Positions 40,953 to 49,869 of a stretch of 64,000 nt of DNA are shown in pieces. Below the pieces are notes generated by a model. It was given only the letters and a program-made list of their open reading frames with translations. It was not told where the DNA came from and did no database searches. Made by a program: the position numbers and the translations under genes. Source of the stretch: Njordibacter sp905182035 (GTDB lineage: Bacteria; Pseudomonadota; Gammaproteobacteria; Pseudomonadales; Balneatricaceae); assembly GCF_047730075.1 (NCBI RefSeq), contig NZ_CP159831.1, forward strand, positions 2,480,001 through 2,544,000, given 5' to 3'. Each line of letters begins with the position of its first letter. Position 1 is the first letter of the stretch.

Positions 40953-40981
40953 TAGAGAACCTGTGTTTTCAACATAGGGCC

Positions 40982-41015
40982 ATTTTACTAAAACCTGACT
41001 AAATTAGTCAAGTAT
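40982..41015 (-). promoter_or_regulatory. isc operon promoter with IscR type 1 site
   Basis: On the minus strand TTGACT and TAAAAT are 18 bp apart. The 25-bp stretch at 40991-41015 reads ATA-C-TT-GACT-AATTT-AGTC-AGG, very close to the E. coli type 1 IscR consensus, and covers the -35 box. This supports autorepression by holo-IscR. Confidence 0.85.
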
Positions 41016-41041
41016 TAAAGCACATCCATTGACAGCTGATT

Positions 41042-41812
41042 TTATGACTGATGATCGCCCCTAGGGTCTATAGCTGCCTCAAAATCCGCCACATTCAATT
41101 CTGGTAGATTTTCGTCTATATAACTAGCATCCAGCTCTTTCATTTTAGCCGCCATACAATGCAATTTCCTGTCCACTGCGTGCATATGATCCAGTATAGC
41201 TGATAAGGATTTAGCCACCGGATCTGGCAGGTCTGAACTCATACCATAGGCGTCAAACTTATCAGCCAGATCTCGGCGTAATTTTTGCTCAGCTTCACTA
41301 GGGCGCTCAATAATGCGTCCAGGAATACCCACCACTGTGGCGTTTGCTGGCACGGCCTTAGTTACCACAGCGTTGGAACCGACACGGGCATTTTTACCAA
41401 CTTCAAATGGACCTAGTATTTTTGCTCCTGCACCAACCACTACGCCATCATGCAGTGTGGGATGTCGCTTACCTTTATCCCATGTCGTGCCACCTAAGGT
41501 CACACCGTGATATAAGGTCACATCATCGCCGATGATGGCTGTTTCACCAATCACTACACCCATGCCGTGATCAATAAAAAAGCGGTTGCCTATTTGTGCT
41601 CCAGGGTGAATTTCAATTCCAGTAAACCAGCGGGTCACAGTGGATAAATAGCGCGCCAACCACTTAAGCCCAACATTCCAAAAACTATGGGCAATACGGT
41701 GCAATAGCAAAGCGTGTAAACCAGGATAGCAGGTAAGAACCTCTACAAAGTTTCGTGCCGCTGGGTCGCGGTGGAAAACGGAGGCGATATCTTCTTTCAG
41801 ATGTCTGAACAT
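41042..41812 (-). CDS. cysE: Serine O-acetyltransferase
   Basis: 256-aa enzyme that makes O-acetylserine for cysteine synthesis. An N-terminal helical domain is followed by a left-handed beta-helix of hexapeptide repeats (IHPGAQIGNRFFIDHGMGVVI, continuing GETAIIGDDVTLYHGVTLGG). Its cysteine feeds IscS, encoded downstream of iscR. The C-terminal tail after residue 190 is longer than in the short SAT class. Confidence 0.95.
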   Translation of the reverse strand: MFRHLKEDIASVFHRDPAARNFVEVLTCYPGLHALLLHRIAHSFWNVGLKWLARYLSTVTRWFTGIEIHPGAQIGNRFFIDHGMGVVIGETAIIGDDVTLYHGVTLGGTTWDKGKRHPTLHDGVVVGAGAKILGPFEVGKNARVGSNAVVTKAVPANATVVGIPGRIIERPSEAEQKLRRDLADKFDAYGMSSDLPDPVAKSLSAILDHMHAVDRKLHCMAAKMKELDASYIDENLPELNVADFEAAIDPRGDHQS

Positions 41813-41903
41813 GACCTTAATCCTAAATTAATGAAGCGAGGCCAGTGACTAGCCTAAGCTGTAGCGTTGCTATATTACTGGGTGCACAGGGATTATATGG
41901 TGG

Positions 41904-42659
41904 CTAACGGAGTTTTTTCAACGTACGTTGTGTGGCAGTTAAGATACCGCGCATAATATTATGCTCAATTCGATCCATCCGAGCACGCACATACAAACGC
42001 CTTAACCGCGCCATCAGCTGGCGTGGGCTTTGTGGATCCAAAAACTCCACTTCTACTAAAGTTTCTTGCATGTGCTCAAACAGCTTTTCCATTTGATCAT
42101 TGGTCGCCAGCTCCTCATCCCATTCAGTCCCCCAAACAGGCGCTGGCGCATCGCCTTTTTGCGCAGCTAACAAAGCCATACGTAACTCATAGGTGATCAC
42201 CTGCACTGCGGCAGCCAAGTTGAGTGAGCTAAAGTCTTCATGAGAAGGGATATGTACGTGGAAATTACACAAATGTAACTCCTCGTTTGTAAGGCCACGA
42301 TCTTCACGGCCAAATACAAAAGCAACTTGATGTTTTGGCAGTTCGGCTAAGGCCTGCGCAGCTGTTTGGCGAGGATCCAGCAAAGGCCACGGAATATTGC
42401 GACTGCGCGCACTAGTACCTACCACTAAACCACACCCCTCTATGGCTTGTGCTAAGCTGCCAACCACTTGCGCATTTGCCAACACATCTTTAGCACCCGC
42501 TGAACGCGCATCGGCTTTACCACTGGGAAACTCTTGCGGGTCAACCAATACCAAATTGTGAATGCCCATGTTTTTCATGGCTCGGGCAACGCCACCAATA
42601 TTGCCAGGATGTGAAGTATTTACCAAGACAATACGCGCATTGGCCATTAAATTTTGCAT
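41904..42659 (-). CDS. trmJ: tRNA (cytidine/uridine-32-2'-O) methyltransferase TrmJ
   Basis: 251-aa SPOUT enzyme. The trefoil-knot motifs NIGGVARAMKNMG, FVFGREDRGLTNEE and SLNLAAAVQVITYEL are present. The start is set at ATG 42659 (MQNLMANARIVLVNTSHPG); an upstream in-frame extension of 28 residues is not conserved in the family. It lies next to cysE, as in Pseudomonas, and diverges from suhB. Confidence 0.93.
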   Translation of the reverse strand: MQNLMANARIVLVNTSHPGNIGGVARAMKNMGIHNLVLVDPQEFPSGKADARSAGAKDVLANAQVVGSLAQAIEGCGLVVGTSARSRNIPWPLLDPRQTAAQALAELPKHQVAFVFGREDRGLTNEELHLCNFHVHIPSHEDFSSLNLAAAVQVITYELRMALLAAQKGDAPAPVWGTEWDEELATNDQMEKLFEHMQETLVEVEFLDPQSPRQLMARLRRLYVRARMDRIEHNIMRGILTATQRTLKKLR

Positions 42660-42730
42660 GGGAGCCACTAACCTAAAAAATGAATAAATTTTGAAGTTGC
42701 GATAATAGCTATATTCCACCATTTTGTCGT

Positions 42731-42753
42731 GGCTGGAGCGCAATTCTCCAGCC
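42731..42753. repeat. Hairpin in the trmJ/suhB divergent region
   Basis: GGCTGGAG and CTCCAGCC form a perfect 8-bp stem with a 7-nt loop in the intergenic region between the divergent trmJ and suhB starts. A T-run 7 bp later on the plus strand gives it a terminator look, but no plus-strand gene precedes it. Confidence 0.45.
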
Positions 42754-42782
42754 GTAATAGGTTTTTTTTACCACTTTTTTGC

Positions 42783-42788
42783 TATACT
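42783..42788 (+). promoter_or_regulatory. -10 box of suhB
   Basis: TATACT lies 57 bp upstream of the suhB ATG and is followed by a GC-rich discriminator (CCGCGCC). The -35 region is a T-rich stretch without a clear hexamer. Confidence 0.45.
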
Positions 42789-42844
42789 CCGCGCCATCGA
42801 CGTATTTGCGTCCCGTTCTTTATAAACTTTAAGGTAATTCCCCC

Positions 42845-43633
42845 ATGCTTCCGCTAATTAACATTGGCCTGCGTGCCGCGCGTATCGCTAGCGAACAACT
42901 CGTCAGATCAATGGAACGACTAGATCTTATTCACGAAGAAGGCCAGGAGCTCGATGTCCATTTGCGCAAGCAATGTGAAGGTGCAGAACGCACCATTGCC
43001 TATGAAATTCACAAGGCCCACCCAGAACAAGGTGTTACTGGCTCTATAGCTGGTGAGATGAATGCGCCAGCAGAAGCACCAAGCAAAGCATGGCGTATAA
43101 GTGCTATTGACGGCCTTGACCAATATGCCCATAGCCTACCCATGTTCACCTTGACCATGGCCTGCTACGAAGAGGGAAAATTAGCCCATTCTATTATTAT
43201 CTGTCCTTCCAGCGGTGAAGAATTCTGCGCCAGCAAAGGCCGCGGCGCTCAGCTTAATGGCCGCCGTATTCGGGCCAGTAAGCGTGCCACACTGAAAGGA
43301 GCGCAAATATTCGGTGGTGGTAACCAAAATCGTGAAGACCTAACGGATTTCGATCGTGGCCAAGCCATTTCTCGCAACTTGTTTAGCCAAGGCGCTACCA
43401 ACTACGCTCAACTGAGCAACAACATGGCATTGGCTTACACTGCCGCTGGCCGCTTAGATGCCTTATGGCATAGCAGTTTAGATGACACTGCAGACGCTGG
43501 TTTATTGTTGATATTGGAAGCTGGGGGTTTAGCTGCTGATTTTACTGGCGGTGCTGCCTTGAATAAGGGAGAGCTGGTCTGTGCTAACCCTAAGCTGCTT
43601 AAACTCATGCTTAAAACAGTACATAGCGCTTGA
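42845..43633 (+). CDS. suhB: SuhB-type inositol monophosphatase homologue with degenerate active site
   Basis: 262 aa, the length and position (next to trmJ and secF) of SuhB. In E. coli SuhB has phosphatase activity and, independently, acts in the NusA-containing rRNA antitermination complex. Here most metal-ligand motifs are changed. The GEE(G) motif reads TGSIAGE (about residues 65-71). The canonical DPLDGT reads SAIDGL (86-91), with only the second Asp kept. The WD of the C-terminal fingerprint aligns without gaps to D214-T215 in LDDTADAG. The fold-defining LEAGGLAADFTGG and SKGRGAQLNGRRIRAS segments are well kept, and the frame is intact. The protein is therefore probably not an active phosphatase but may retain the antitermination role. 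Confidence 0.85.
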   Translation: MLPLINIGLRAARIASEQLVRSMERLDLIHEEGQELDVHLRKQCEGAERTIAYEIHKAHPEQGVTGSIAGEMNAPAEAPSKAWRISAIDGLDQYAHSLPMFTLTMACYEEGKLAHSIIICPSSGEEFCASKGRGAQLNGRRIRASKRATLKGAQIFGGGNQNREDLTDFDRGQAISRNLFSQGATNYAQLSNNMALAYTAAGRLDALWHSSLDDTADAGLLLILEAGGLAADFTGGAALNKGELVCANPKLLKLMLKTVHSA

Positions 43634-43689
43634 TTGTAAACCGATAAGCATGTGATCGTGTCGTCACTGAACTCGAAGAGACATGGATT

Positions 43690-43737
43690 CTTCGCTGCGC
43701 TGCCATAGACTTTATTGTCTTTGCTAGCGCAGCGAAG
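43690..43737. repeat. Long hairpin between convergent suhB and secF
   Basis: CTTCGCTGCGCT and AGCGCAGCGAAG form a perfect 12-bp outer stem. The 24-nt loop contains a second small hairpin AGAC-TTTATT-GTCT. There is no U-tract. It may block convergent transcription or be a dispersed REP-like repeat. Confidence 0.65.
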
Positions 43738-43744
43738 CGATCAA

Positions 43745-44722
43745 CTAAGGCCGCTCTAAGTCCTCATCAAAACCCTCACCCTCTTCGAAGCCTTCACCCT
43801 CTTCAAAGCCTTCGCCTTCTATGACTTCTTCTTTAGGCGGAACAATTAGATCTTCTTGGCTAATACCAAGCAACAACAACATGTTGGCCGCTACGTAAAT
43901 AGACGAGTAGGTTCCCACCAATACGCCAATGATTAATGCAAACGCAAAGCCATGAATCAACTCACCACCAAACAATAATAGCGACATTAACACCAATAGC
44001 GTGGTGATGGATGTCACCAAAGTACGGCCCAGTGTCTGTGTGAGGGACTCGTTAATAATTTCAATGGTCGTACCCTTGCGCATTTTACGGAAGTTCTCTC
44101 GAATCCGGTCAGACACAACAATAGTATCGTTCAAGGAATAGCCAATGACCGCCAAAATAGCAGCCAATACTGTTAGATCAAAATCCAGTTTAAATAACGA
44201 GAAGATCCCCAATACAATAAGCACGTCGTGGACTAAAGCAACCACTGCACCCACAGAGAATTTAACTTGAAAGCGCAGGGCCACGTAGATCATCACAATA
44301 GCCAAAGCAAGCAGCATACCTAAGCCACCTTGTTCTGTGAGTTCCTCACCTACTTGAGCGCCAACATACTCAGAACGACGAAGCTCAACCGACGAAGTTG
44401 AAGCAGATTGCAAGGCAGTGAGTACTTGCTCACCAACTTTGTCGTTAAATGTTTGCCCAAGACGAACCAGAACATCTTTTTCGGAACCAAAGTTCTGCAC
44501 CACGGCATCATCAAATCCAGCACCCTGCAACTGATTACGCACATCAACCAAACTAGGTGCTTGCTCATAGCCTACTTCAATTAACGTACCACCAGTAAAA
44601 TCCAAACCAAACTGTAGCTGGTTAACTGCTAGGGAGACTAATGCACCTAAAACAAGGGCAATGGACATAGCTCCTGCTATTTTACGCAGGGACATAAAGT
44701 TAATAATTTTCATGTCGCTCAT
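43745..44722 (-). CDS. secF: Protein translocase subunit SecF
   Basis: 325-aa RND-type inner-membrane protein with six TM helices and one periplasmic domain. FGLDFTGGTLIEVGYE follows TM1 and ALVHDVLIVLGIFSLF, GYSLNDTIVVSDRIREN are typical. The C-terminus carries an acidic tandem repeat (GEGFEE units) not seen in the short E. coli tail. It overlaps secD by ATGA. Confidence 0.96.
   Translation of the reverse strand: MSDMKIINFMSLRKIAGAMSIALVLGALVSLAVNQLQFGLDFTGGTLIEVGYEQAPSLVDVRNQLQGAGFDDAVVQNFGSEKDVLVRLGQTFNDKVGEQVLTALQSASTSSVELRRSEYVGAQVGEELTEQGGLGMLLALAIVMIYVALRFQVKFSVGAVVALVHDVLIVLGIFSLFKLDFDLTVLAAILAVIGYSLNDTIVVSDRIRENFRKMRKGTTIEIINESLTQTLGRTLVTSITTLLVLMSLLLFGGELIHGFAFALIIGVLVGTYSSIYVAANMLLLLGISQEDLIVPPKEEVIEGEGFEEGEGFEEGEGFDEDLERP
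43773..43820 (-). repeat. 18-bp tandem repeat in the secF 3' end
   Basis: Two near-perfect 18-bp units (43773-43790 and 43791-43808) and a partial third encode GEGFEE repeats in the SecF cytoplasmic tail. The tail length is likely to vary by slippage. Confidence 0.75.
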
Positions 44723-46599
44723 TTAACTGCTCCCATAAACAAAGGCCATATTTTAATGTCAGTGATTTTTTTGCCACCGTAAACACCATTCACCATGGCA
44801 CGACTCACCATAATGGCTGTAAACATGGAGGTAACAATACCAATAGATAAGGTTACTGCGAAGCCTTTAACGGGGCCAGTACCGACCGCATATAAGATAA
44901 CCGCCACCAACAAAGTAGTAATGTTGGCATCGAAAATAGTGCTGAAGGCTCTTTCGTAACCTGCATGGATAGCCGATTGTGGCGCCATACCCGCTTTTAA
45001 TTCTTCTTTAATACGCGAGAAGATGAGCACGTTAGCATCTACCGCCATACCCACCGTAAGCACAACACCCGCAATACCTGGTAAAGACAGGGTAAAGCCA
45101 AGCAAAGACATCACTGCGGCTACTAACAGTAAGTTGAAGGCCAAGGCCACATTGGCAATGACACCAAAGACACTATAAAAAGCCAACATAAACACAACCA
45201 CAAGAGCTAAACCAATTTGTACAGAGGTCAAACCAAGATCAATATTCTCCTGGCCTAAACTGGGTCCCACGGTACGCTCTTCAACAAAATACATCGGGGC
45301 CGCTAAAGAGCCAGCACGCAACAACAAAGCTAATTCGGAAGCTTCACCCGCGCCATCAAGCCCAGTAATACGGAAGCTGTTACCTAAGGCGGTTTGTATA
45401 GTGGCCAAAGAAATGATGCTTTTCTCTACATAGGATTGGCGTTGATCAACCAACTGGCCGTCCACTTCCACTACTTTTATACGCGACTTATGCTCTACAA
45501 ACACCACAGCCATCCGCCGCTTAACGGCATTTCGCGTAATACGATTCATCAGCTTACCACCCTGACTGTCAAGATCGATATTCACTTGAGGCGAGCCAGT
45601 TTCATCAAAATTAGATTGGGCATTAGAGACGCTAGTACCACTAATAATGAGGCCTTTTTCTAAGGTTGCTTTACGATTAGGGTCAGACCTAAAGGTAAAC
45701 TCTTCTGTGGCAACACTAGCGGTGCCCGGCTTGGCTTCAAGTCGGAACTCTAGGTTTGCTGTGGCGCCTAACACGCGCTTGGCTGCAGCTGTATCTTGCA
45801 CACCTGGTAGCTGCACAACAATACGGTTACGACCTTGGCGCTGCACCAAAGGCTCAGCCACACCCAGTTCATTAACACGATTGCGCAAAGTGGTTAGGTT
45901 TTGATTCACAGCGTAATTCTCAATTTCACGAACAGTGGATTCATTAAGGCTAACAAGAAGGTAATAAGCACTGTCTGCGTCTTCAGTACTCATCAAAAAT
46001 TCATTATAACTAGATTTAAGCTGAGATCGTGCTTGATCTCGAACTTCTGCGTCCATAAATTTAATACGCAAGCTGCCGTCCACTTCGCGAGAAACAGCAC
46101 GGTAACGTAGTTTTTCAGCACGCAATGAGGTTTTAATTTCACTCACGTATACGTCTAAGCGCTGTGCAACTGCCTGCACCATATCAACTTCAAGCAAAAA
46201 GTGTACGCCACCACGCAGGTCCAAACCGAGCTTCATGGGACCAGCGCCTAGGTTGGTTAACCAATCAGGGGTGGTGGGGGCAAGGTTAAGTGCAGTAACG
46301 TACTTATCACCTAAAGCATCACTCAAAACTGCTTTAGCATGTAATTGAGACTCGGAATCAGCCACACGCACTAGTACGTTTTTAGCCGTTAACTCAACGC
46401 TGATAATATTTAAGTCAGCCTTATCCAAGGCATCAGCTGCTTCATTAAGCACCTGCTCATCAATTAACGTGGCGCTTCTCGCTCCAGAGATTTGTATAGC
46501 CAGATCATCTGGGTATAAGTTTGGCAGAGCGTAAAGCCCACCGAGGGCCAAGCCAACAATAATAAGTAGGCTTTTCCATAAGGGATAATGATTTAACAC
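44719..46599 (-). CDS. secD: Protein translocase subunit SecD
   Basis: 626-aa RND-type subunit that uses the proton gradient to pull preproteins through SecYEG. LGLDLRGGVHFLLEVD follows the first TM, a large periplasmic P1 domain comes next, and five C-terminal TMs contain GMAVDANVLIFSRIKEEL. yajC lies 86 bp upstream, the standard order. Confidence 0.97.
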   Translation of the reverse strand: MLNHYPLWKSLLIIVGLALGGLYALPNLYPDDLAIQISGARSATLIDEQVLNEAADALDKADLNIISVELTAKNVLVRVADSESQLHAKAVLSDALGDKYVTALNLAPTTPDWLTNLGAGPMKLGLDLRGGVHFLLEVDMVQAVAQRLDVYVSEIKTSLRAEKLRYRAVSREVDGSLRIKFMDAEVRDQARSQLKSSYNEFLMSTEDADSAYYLLVSLNESTVREIENYAVNQNLTTLRNRVNELGVAEPLVQRQGRNRIVVQLPGVQDTAAAKRVLGATANLEFRLEAKPGTASVATEEFTFRSDPNRKATLEKGLIISGTSVSNAQSNFDETGSPQVNIDLDSQGGKLMNRITRNAVKRRMAVVFVEHKSRIKVVEVDGQLVDQRQSYVEKSIISLATIQTALGNSFRITGLDGAGEASELALLLRAGSLAAPMYFVEERTVGPSLGQENIDLGLTSVQIGLALVVVFMLAFYSVFGVIANVALAFNLLLVAAVMSLLGFTLSLPGIAGVVLTVGMAVDANVLIFSRIKEELKAGMAPQSAIHAGYERAFSTIFDANITTLLVAVILYAVGTGPVKGFAVTLSIGIVTSMFTAIMVSRAMVNGVYGGKKITDIKIWPLFMGAVK

Positions 46600-46685
46600 A
46601 GGCTTTCCTTGAAAAACGAGTCATAAAAAAAGCCTCATTGCCAGCCACAAACGGCCAAAACAACCAAGGCTTTAACACCACAAAA

Positions 46686-47015
46686 TTAAATAGACTTAAT
46701 AGTGCCTTTTGGCAACACAGAAGCCACGGCAGCTTTTTGGAAATGAGAATCCACACCATCAGCTAGGGTGATGGTAACAAAATCATCACTCACTTTAGCC
46801 ACTTTACCAATCATACCGCCGTTGGTTACCACCTCATCACCTTTGGACAAACCGCCCATTAGGTTCTTGTGCTCTTTAGTTCGCTTTGATTGTGGACGCC
46901 AAATCATAAAATAAAATACGGCGGCAAAAATCACCATCATAATCACAAGAGAACCTGTATCCCCACCGGCTGCTGCTTCGCCTTCGGCCATGGCTGATTC
47001 AATAAAGAAACTCAT
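46686..47015 (-). CDS. yajC: Sec translocon accessory subunit YajC
   Basis: 109-aa small membrane protein, one TM near residues 22-40 (SLVIMMVIFAAVFYFMIWRP) and a cytoplasmic domain with GLSKGDEVVTNGGMIGKV. It associates with SecDF. Confidence 0.95.
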   Translation of the reverse strand: MSFFIESAMAEGEAAAGGDTGSLVIMMVIFAAVFYFMIWRPQSKRTKEHKNLMGGLSKGDEVVTNGGMIGKVAKVSDDFVTITLADGVDSHFQKAAVASVLPKGTIKSI

Positions 47016-47047
47016 ATTATCTCCAACATTATTAACTAAAAAATAAA

Positions 47048-48178
47048 TTATTTATTTAAAGCAGGCGTAGCTAAACCGCGCTTGCTGTAAAAATCATCGA
47101 CAAAGTCGTCCAATGTACCCGCTTCCAGTGCTGTACGCAATCCTGCCATGAGCCGCTGATAGTAATGCAGGTTGTGAATGGTATTAAGCTGCGCCCCTAA
47201 CATTTCACGACACTTATCCAAATGATACAAATAAGCCCGAGAAAAATGACTACAGGTATAACAATCACACTCTTTATCAAGTGGGCCAGGATCAGTCTTA
47301 TGCACAGCGTTACGAATTTTCACCACCCCATTAGTAATAAACAGGTGTCCATTACGTGCATTACGCGTGGGCATCACGCAGTCAAACATATCAACACCGC
47401 GACGCACTCCTTCAACCAAATCTTCTGGCTTACCTACACCCATCAAATAGCGCGGTTTATCTGCAGGCAGTTTAGGCGCCGTATGGGTAAGTACCCGTAA
47501 CATGTCGTCTTTAGGTTCACCTACAGACAACCCACCAATGGCAAAGCCATCAAAACCTATATCAGCCAATCCCTCGAGGGATTCATCACGCAGATGCTCA
47601 TACATGCCACCTTGCACTATACCAAACAAGGCCGAAGGGCTTTCTCCGTGGGCGTCTTTACTGCGCTTTGCCCAACGCATAGAGCGGCGCATTGACGTTG
47701 CCACCTCGTCTTCAGTAGCTGGGTACGGTGTGCATTCATCAAAAATCATCACCACGTCCGAACCTAATTCTTGCTGCACCTGCATAGATGATTCTGGCGT
47801 CATAAAAACGGTATCACCGTTAACGGGTGACTGAAACTTCACACCTTCTTCGTTAATTTTGGCACCCAAGCTAAATACTTGAAAGCCGCCAGAATCCGTA
47901 AGAATTGGTTTTTGCCACTGAGTAAAGTTATGCAAGTCACCATGCAGCTTCACCACTTCAGTTCCTGGGCGTAACATTAGATGGAAGGTATTACCTAATA
48001 TAATTTCCGCACCGGTGGCCTCAATATCTCTAGGCAACATACCCTTTACTGTGCCATAGGTGCCCACAGGCATAAAACACGGAGTTTCTACCGAACCACG
48101 GGGAAAACTTAATCGACCACGACGCGCCTCACCACTTTGGGCCAGACGTTCAAACTTCATAAAACAACTGCGACTCAT
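47048..48178 (-). CDS. tgt: Queuine tRNA-ribosyltransferase
   Basis: 376-aa TIM-barrel enzyme that exchanges G34 for preQ1. LTDSGGFQVFSLG and the zinc site CDCYTCSHFSRAYL with a downstream His are present. The ATG at 48178 overlaps the queA stop (ATGA) and has GGAG 5 nt upstream. Homologues usually begin at the MKFE equivalent (ATG 48160), so six extra residues are possible. Confidence 0.96.
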   Translation of the reverse strand: MSRSCFMKFERLAQSGEARRGRLSFPRGSVETPCFMPVGTYGTVKGMLPRDIEATGAEIILGNTFHLMLRPGTEVVKLHGDLHNFTQWQKPILTDSGGFQVFSLGAKINEEGVKFQSPVNGDTVFMTPESSMQVQQELGSDVVMIFDECTPYPATEDEVATSMRRSMRWAKRSKDAHGESPSALFGIVQGGMYEHLRDESLEGLADIGFDGFAIGGLSVGEPKDDMLRVLTHTAPKLPADKPRYLMGVGKPEDLVEGVRRGVDMFDCVMPTRNARNGHLFITNGVVKIRNAVHKTDPGPLDKECDCYTCSHFSRAYLYHLDKCREMLGAQLNTIHNLHYYQRLMAGLRTALEAGTLDDFVDDFYSKRGLATPALNK

Positions 48179-49221
48179 GTCCTCTCCAAAGCAGAAGATT
48201 TTGGTGTCACTAACATGGCATCACCATAACTAAAAAAACGATAACCGTGCTCAATAGCTTGGGCGTAAGCATTCATAACACAATCTCGGCCTGCAAAAGC
48301 GCTGACCAACATCAACAAGGTCGATTCAGATAAATGAAAATTGGTCAGCAAGGTATCGACACTTTTAAAACCATACCCTGGGTAAATAAATATATGTGTT
48401 TCACCCTTAAACGGTGTGATTTCGCCATTAGCACTGGCACTTTCTAGAGCCCTAACGCAAGTGGTACCCACAGCAATGACTCTGCCACCTTTGGCTCTGG
48501 TATGTTTCACAGCGTTACAAACTACCGCACCCACTTCCACGATCTCACCATGCATATGATGGTCCTCAAGACGCTCAACCTTCACGGGCTGAAACGTACC
48601 CGCACCTACGTGTAATGTAACGTAAGCCAAATTCACACCTTTAGCCGCTATAGCATCCAACAGGGGCTGATCAAAATGTAACCCTGCCGTAGGCGCGGCC
48701 ACGGCACCATGATATTTGCCAAATACAGTTTGATAGCGATCACGGTCTGCCGTGTCGTCAGGACGGTCGATATAAGGGGGCAATGGCATATGGCCTAAGC
48801 GCTGTAATACATCTAACGCAGCTTCACCCTCATCTAGAACGAGTTCAAATAAGGCATCGTGACGCGCAACCATGGTGGCCCACACTTCACCTTCTAACAA
48901 TAATCGAGCACCTACCTTAGGAGATTTACTCGCACGTACATGGGCTACAAAGTTACGCTGGCCCAGAAGTCGCTCAACCAACACTTCGATCTTGCCACCA
49001 GACTCTTTCGCACCGAACAAGCGTGCAGGGATAACCTTAGTATTATTCAATACTAACAAATCATCCGCCTGAATAAATTCAAGCAAATCAGTAAAGCCAC
49101 CGTGGGATACTGCGCCAGATTCACCATGCAACTGCATCAACCGACTCGCCGTGCGTTCCGGAGCTGGGTAGCGAGCAATAAGCTCATTAGGGAGATGAAA
49201 ACTAAAATCAGAAACTTGCAT
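48175..49221 (-). CDS. queA: S-adenosylmethionine:tRNA ribosyltransferase-isomerase
   Basis: 348 aa. It transfers and isomerises the ribosyl group of SAM to preQ1-tRNA, giving epoxyqueuosine. FHLPNELIARYPAPERTASR at the start, PTAGLHFDQPLLDAI and HVGAGTFQPVKVE are typical. It is coupled to tgt. Confidence 0.97.
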   Translation of the reverse strand: MQVSDFSFHLPNELIARYPAPERTASRLMQLHGESGAVSHGGFTDLLEFIQADDLLVLNNTKVIPARLFGAKESGGKIEVLVERLLGQRNFVAHVRASKSPKVGARLLLEGEVWATMVARHDALFELVLDEGEAALDVLQRLGHMPLPPYIDRPDDTADRDRYQTVFGKYHGAVAAPTAGLHFDQPLLDAIAAKGVNLAYVTLHVGAGTFQPVKVERLEDHHMHGEIVEVGAVVCNAVKHTRAKGGRVIAVGTTCVRALESASANGEITPFKGETHIFIYPGYGFKSVDTLLTNFHLSESTLLMLVSAFAGRDCVMNAYAQAIEHGYRFFSYGDAMLVTPKSSALERT

Positions 49222-49375
49222 GAGGTCTTGATGGGGGCTGTTGGTGAAAATCCCAAGGCCTAGGTCATTCGGCCTGCCATAATAACAAAATAGGCAGCTG
49301 CAGCACAGGCGTATTTGGCGTTTCTTTGAGGCATTAGAATTTGAACCTCACATTTGGACTATGAAATGCTCATAT

Positions 49376-49403
49376 TTTATAGTCATCCTCTTTAGTGATC
49401 CAA
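49376..49403 (-). promoter_or_regulatory. Candidate promoter of the queA-tgt-yajC-secDF operon
   Basis: On the minus strand TTGGAT and TATAAA are 16 bp apart, about 155 bp upstream of queA. It is back to back with the tRNA-Leu promoter. Confidence 0.45.
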
Positions 49404-49448
49404 CCCATGGTTAATTGATCAAAAACAAGATAAATAGTTATCGAAGCG

Positions 49449-49476
49449 TTGACGCTAAAAGATAACTCTGTATAAT
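49449..49476 (+). promoter_or_regulatory. Promoter of tRNA-Leu
   Basis: TTGACG and a perfect TATAAT are 16 bp apart, followed by a GC-rich discriminator (CCGCCCC), 14 bp before the mature tRNA. Typical stable-RNA promoter. Confidence 0.85.
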
Positions 49477-49490
49477 CCGCCCCTCAATGT

Positions 49491-49575
49491 GCCAGTGTGG
49501 TGAAATTGGTATACACGACGGATTCAAAATCCGTTGCTTAACGGCGTGACGGTTCGAGTCCGTCCACTGGTACCA
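49491..49575 (+). tRNA. tRNA-Leu (CAA anticodon)
   Basis: 85-nt class II tRNA with encoded CCA, acceptor GCCAGTG/CACTGGT, anticodon loop TTCAAAA in an ACGGA/TCCGT stem and T-arm GGTTCGAGTCC. An imperfect copy of its 3' end lies at 63367-63387 in the same orientation, which marks it as the probable insertion site of the anthranilate island. Confidence 0.97.
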
Positions 49576-49588
49576 CGCATATTGTATT

Positions 49589-49624
49589 AAAGATCAACAA
49601 CTTATATGGTGTTGATCTTTTTTT
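49589..49624 (+). terminator. Terminator after tRNA-Leu
   Basis: AAAGATCAACA and TGTTGATCTTT form an 11-bp stem followed by a T-run, 13 bp after the tRNA. Confidence 0.9.
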
Positions 49625-49869
49625 GTCTTGAGTTTCTTGTAAGAAATCCATGTCACAGTCATGTCACACTTGTTAGATTAAACTGACACCACAGAGACTG
49701 TGCTGGCGCTAGGCGCGTCAGGGCAGTCAGGGGTGTCGCACTGAAAACACTACATTCCTTCACACACACCCGTACCTTCCGTACAACACACAAACAGCAT
49801 CTCTTTATATATTAATATCCAATTTACCCCTGACACCCTTGAGTTCACTGCCCGCTGTAGAGATGTTAA
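49625..49869. other. Gene-free island edge downstream of tRNA-Leu
   Basis: About 245 bp between the tRNA-Leu terminator and the stop of the RidA-family gene. It has repeated TGTCACA and GACACC-like words but no ORF with a start signal, and no clear terminator for the incoming minus-strand operon. It may be leftover element DNA. Confidence 0.4.

Noticed and set aside
46600..46685. AAAGCC ... GGCTTT as a terminator between yajC and secD
   Set aside because: The arms are only 6 bp and about 34 nt apart, and the genes belong to one operon; the pairing is probably accidental.
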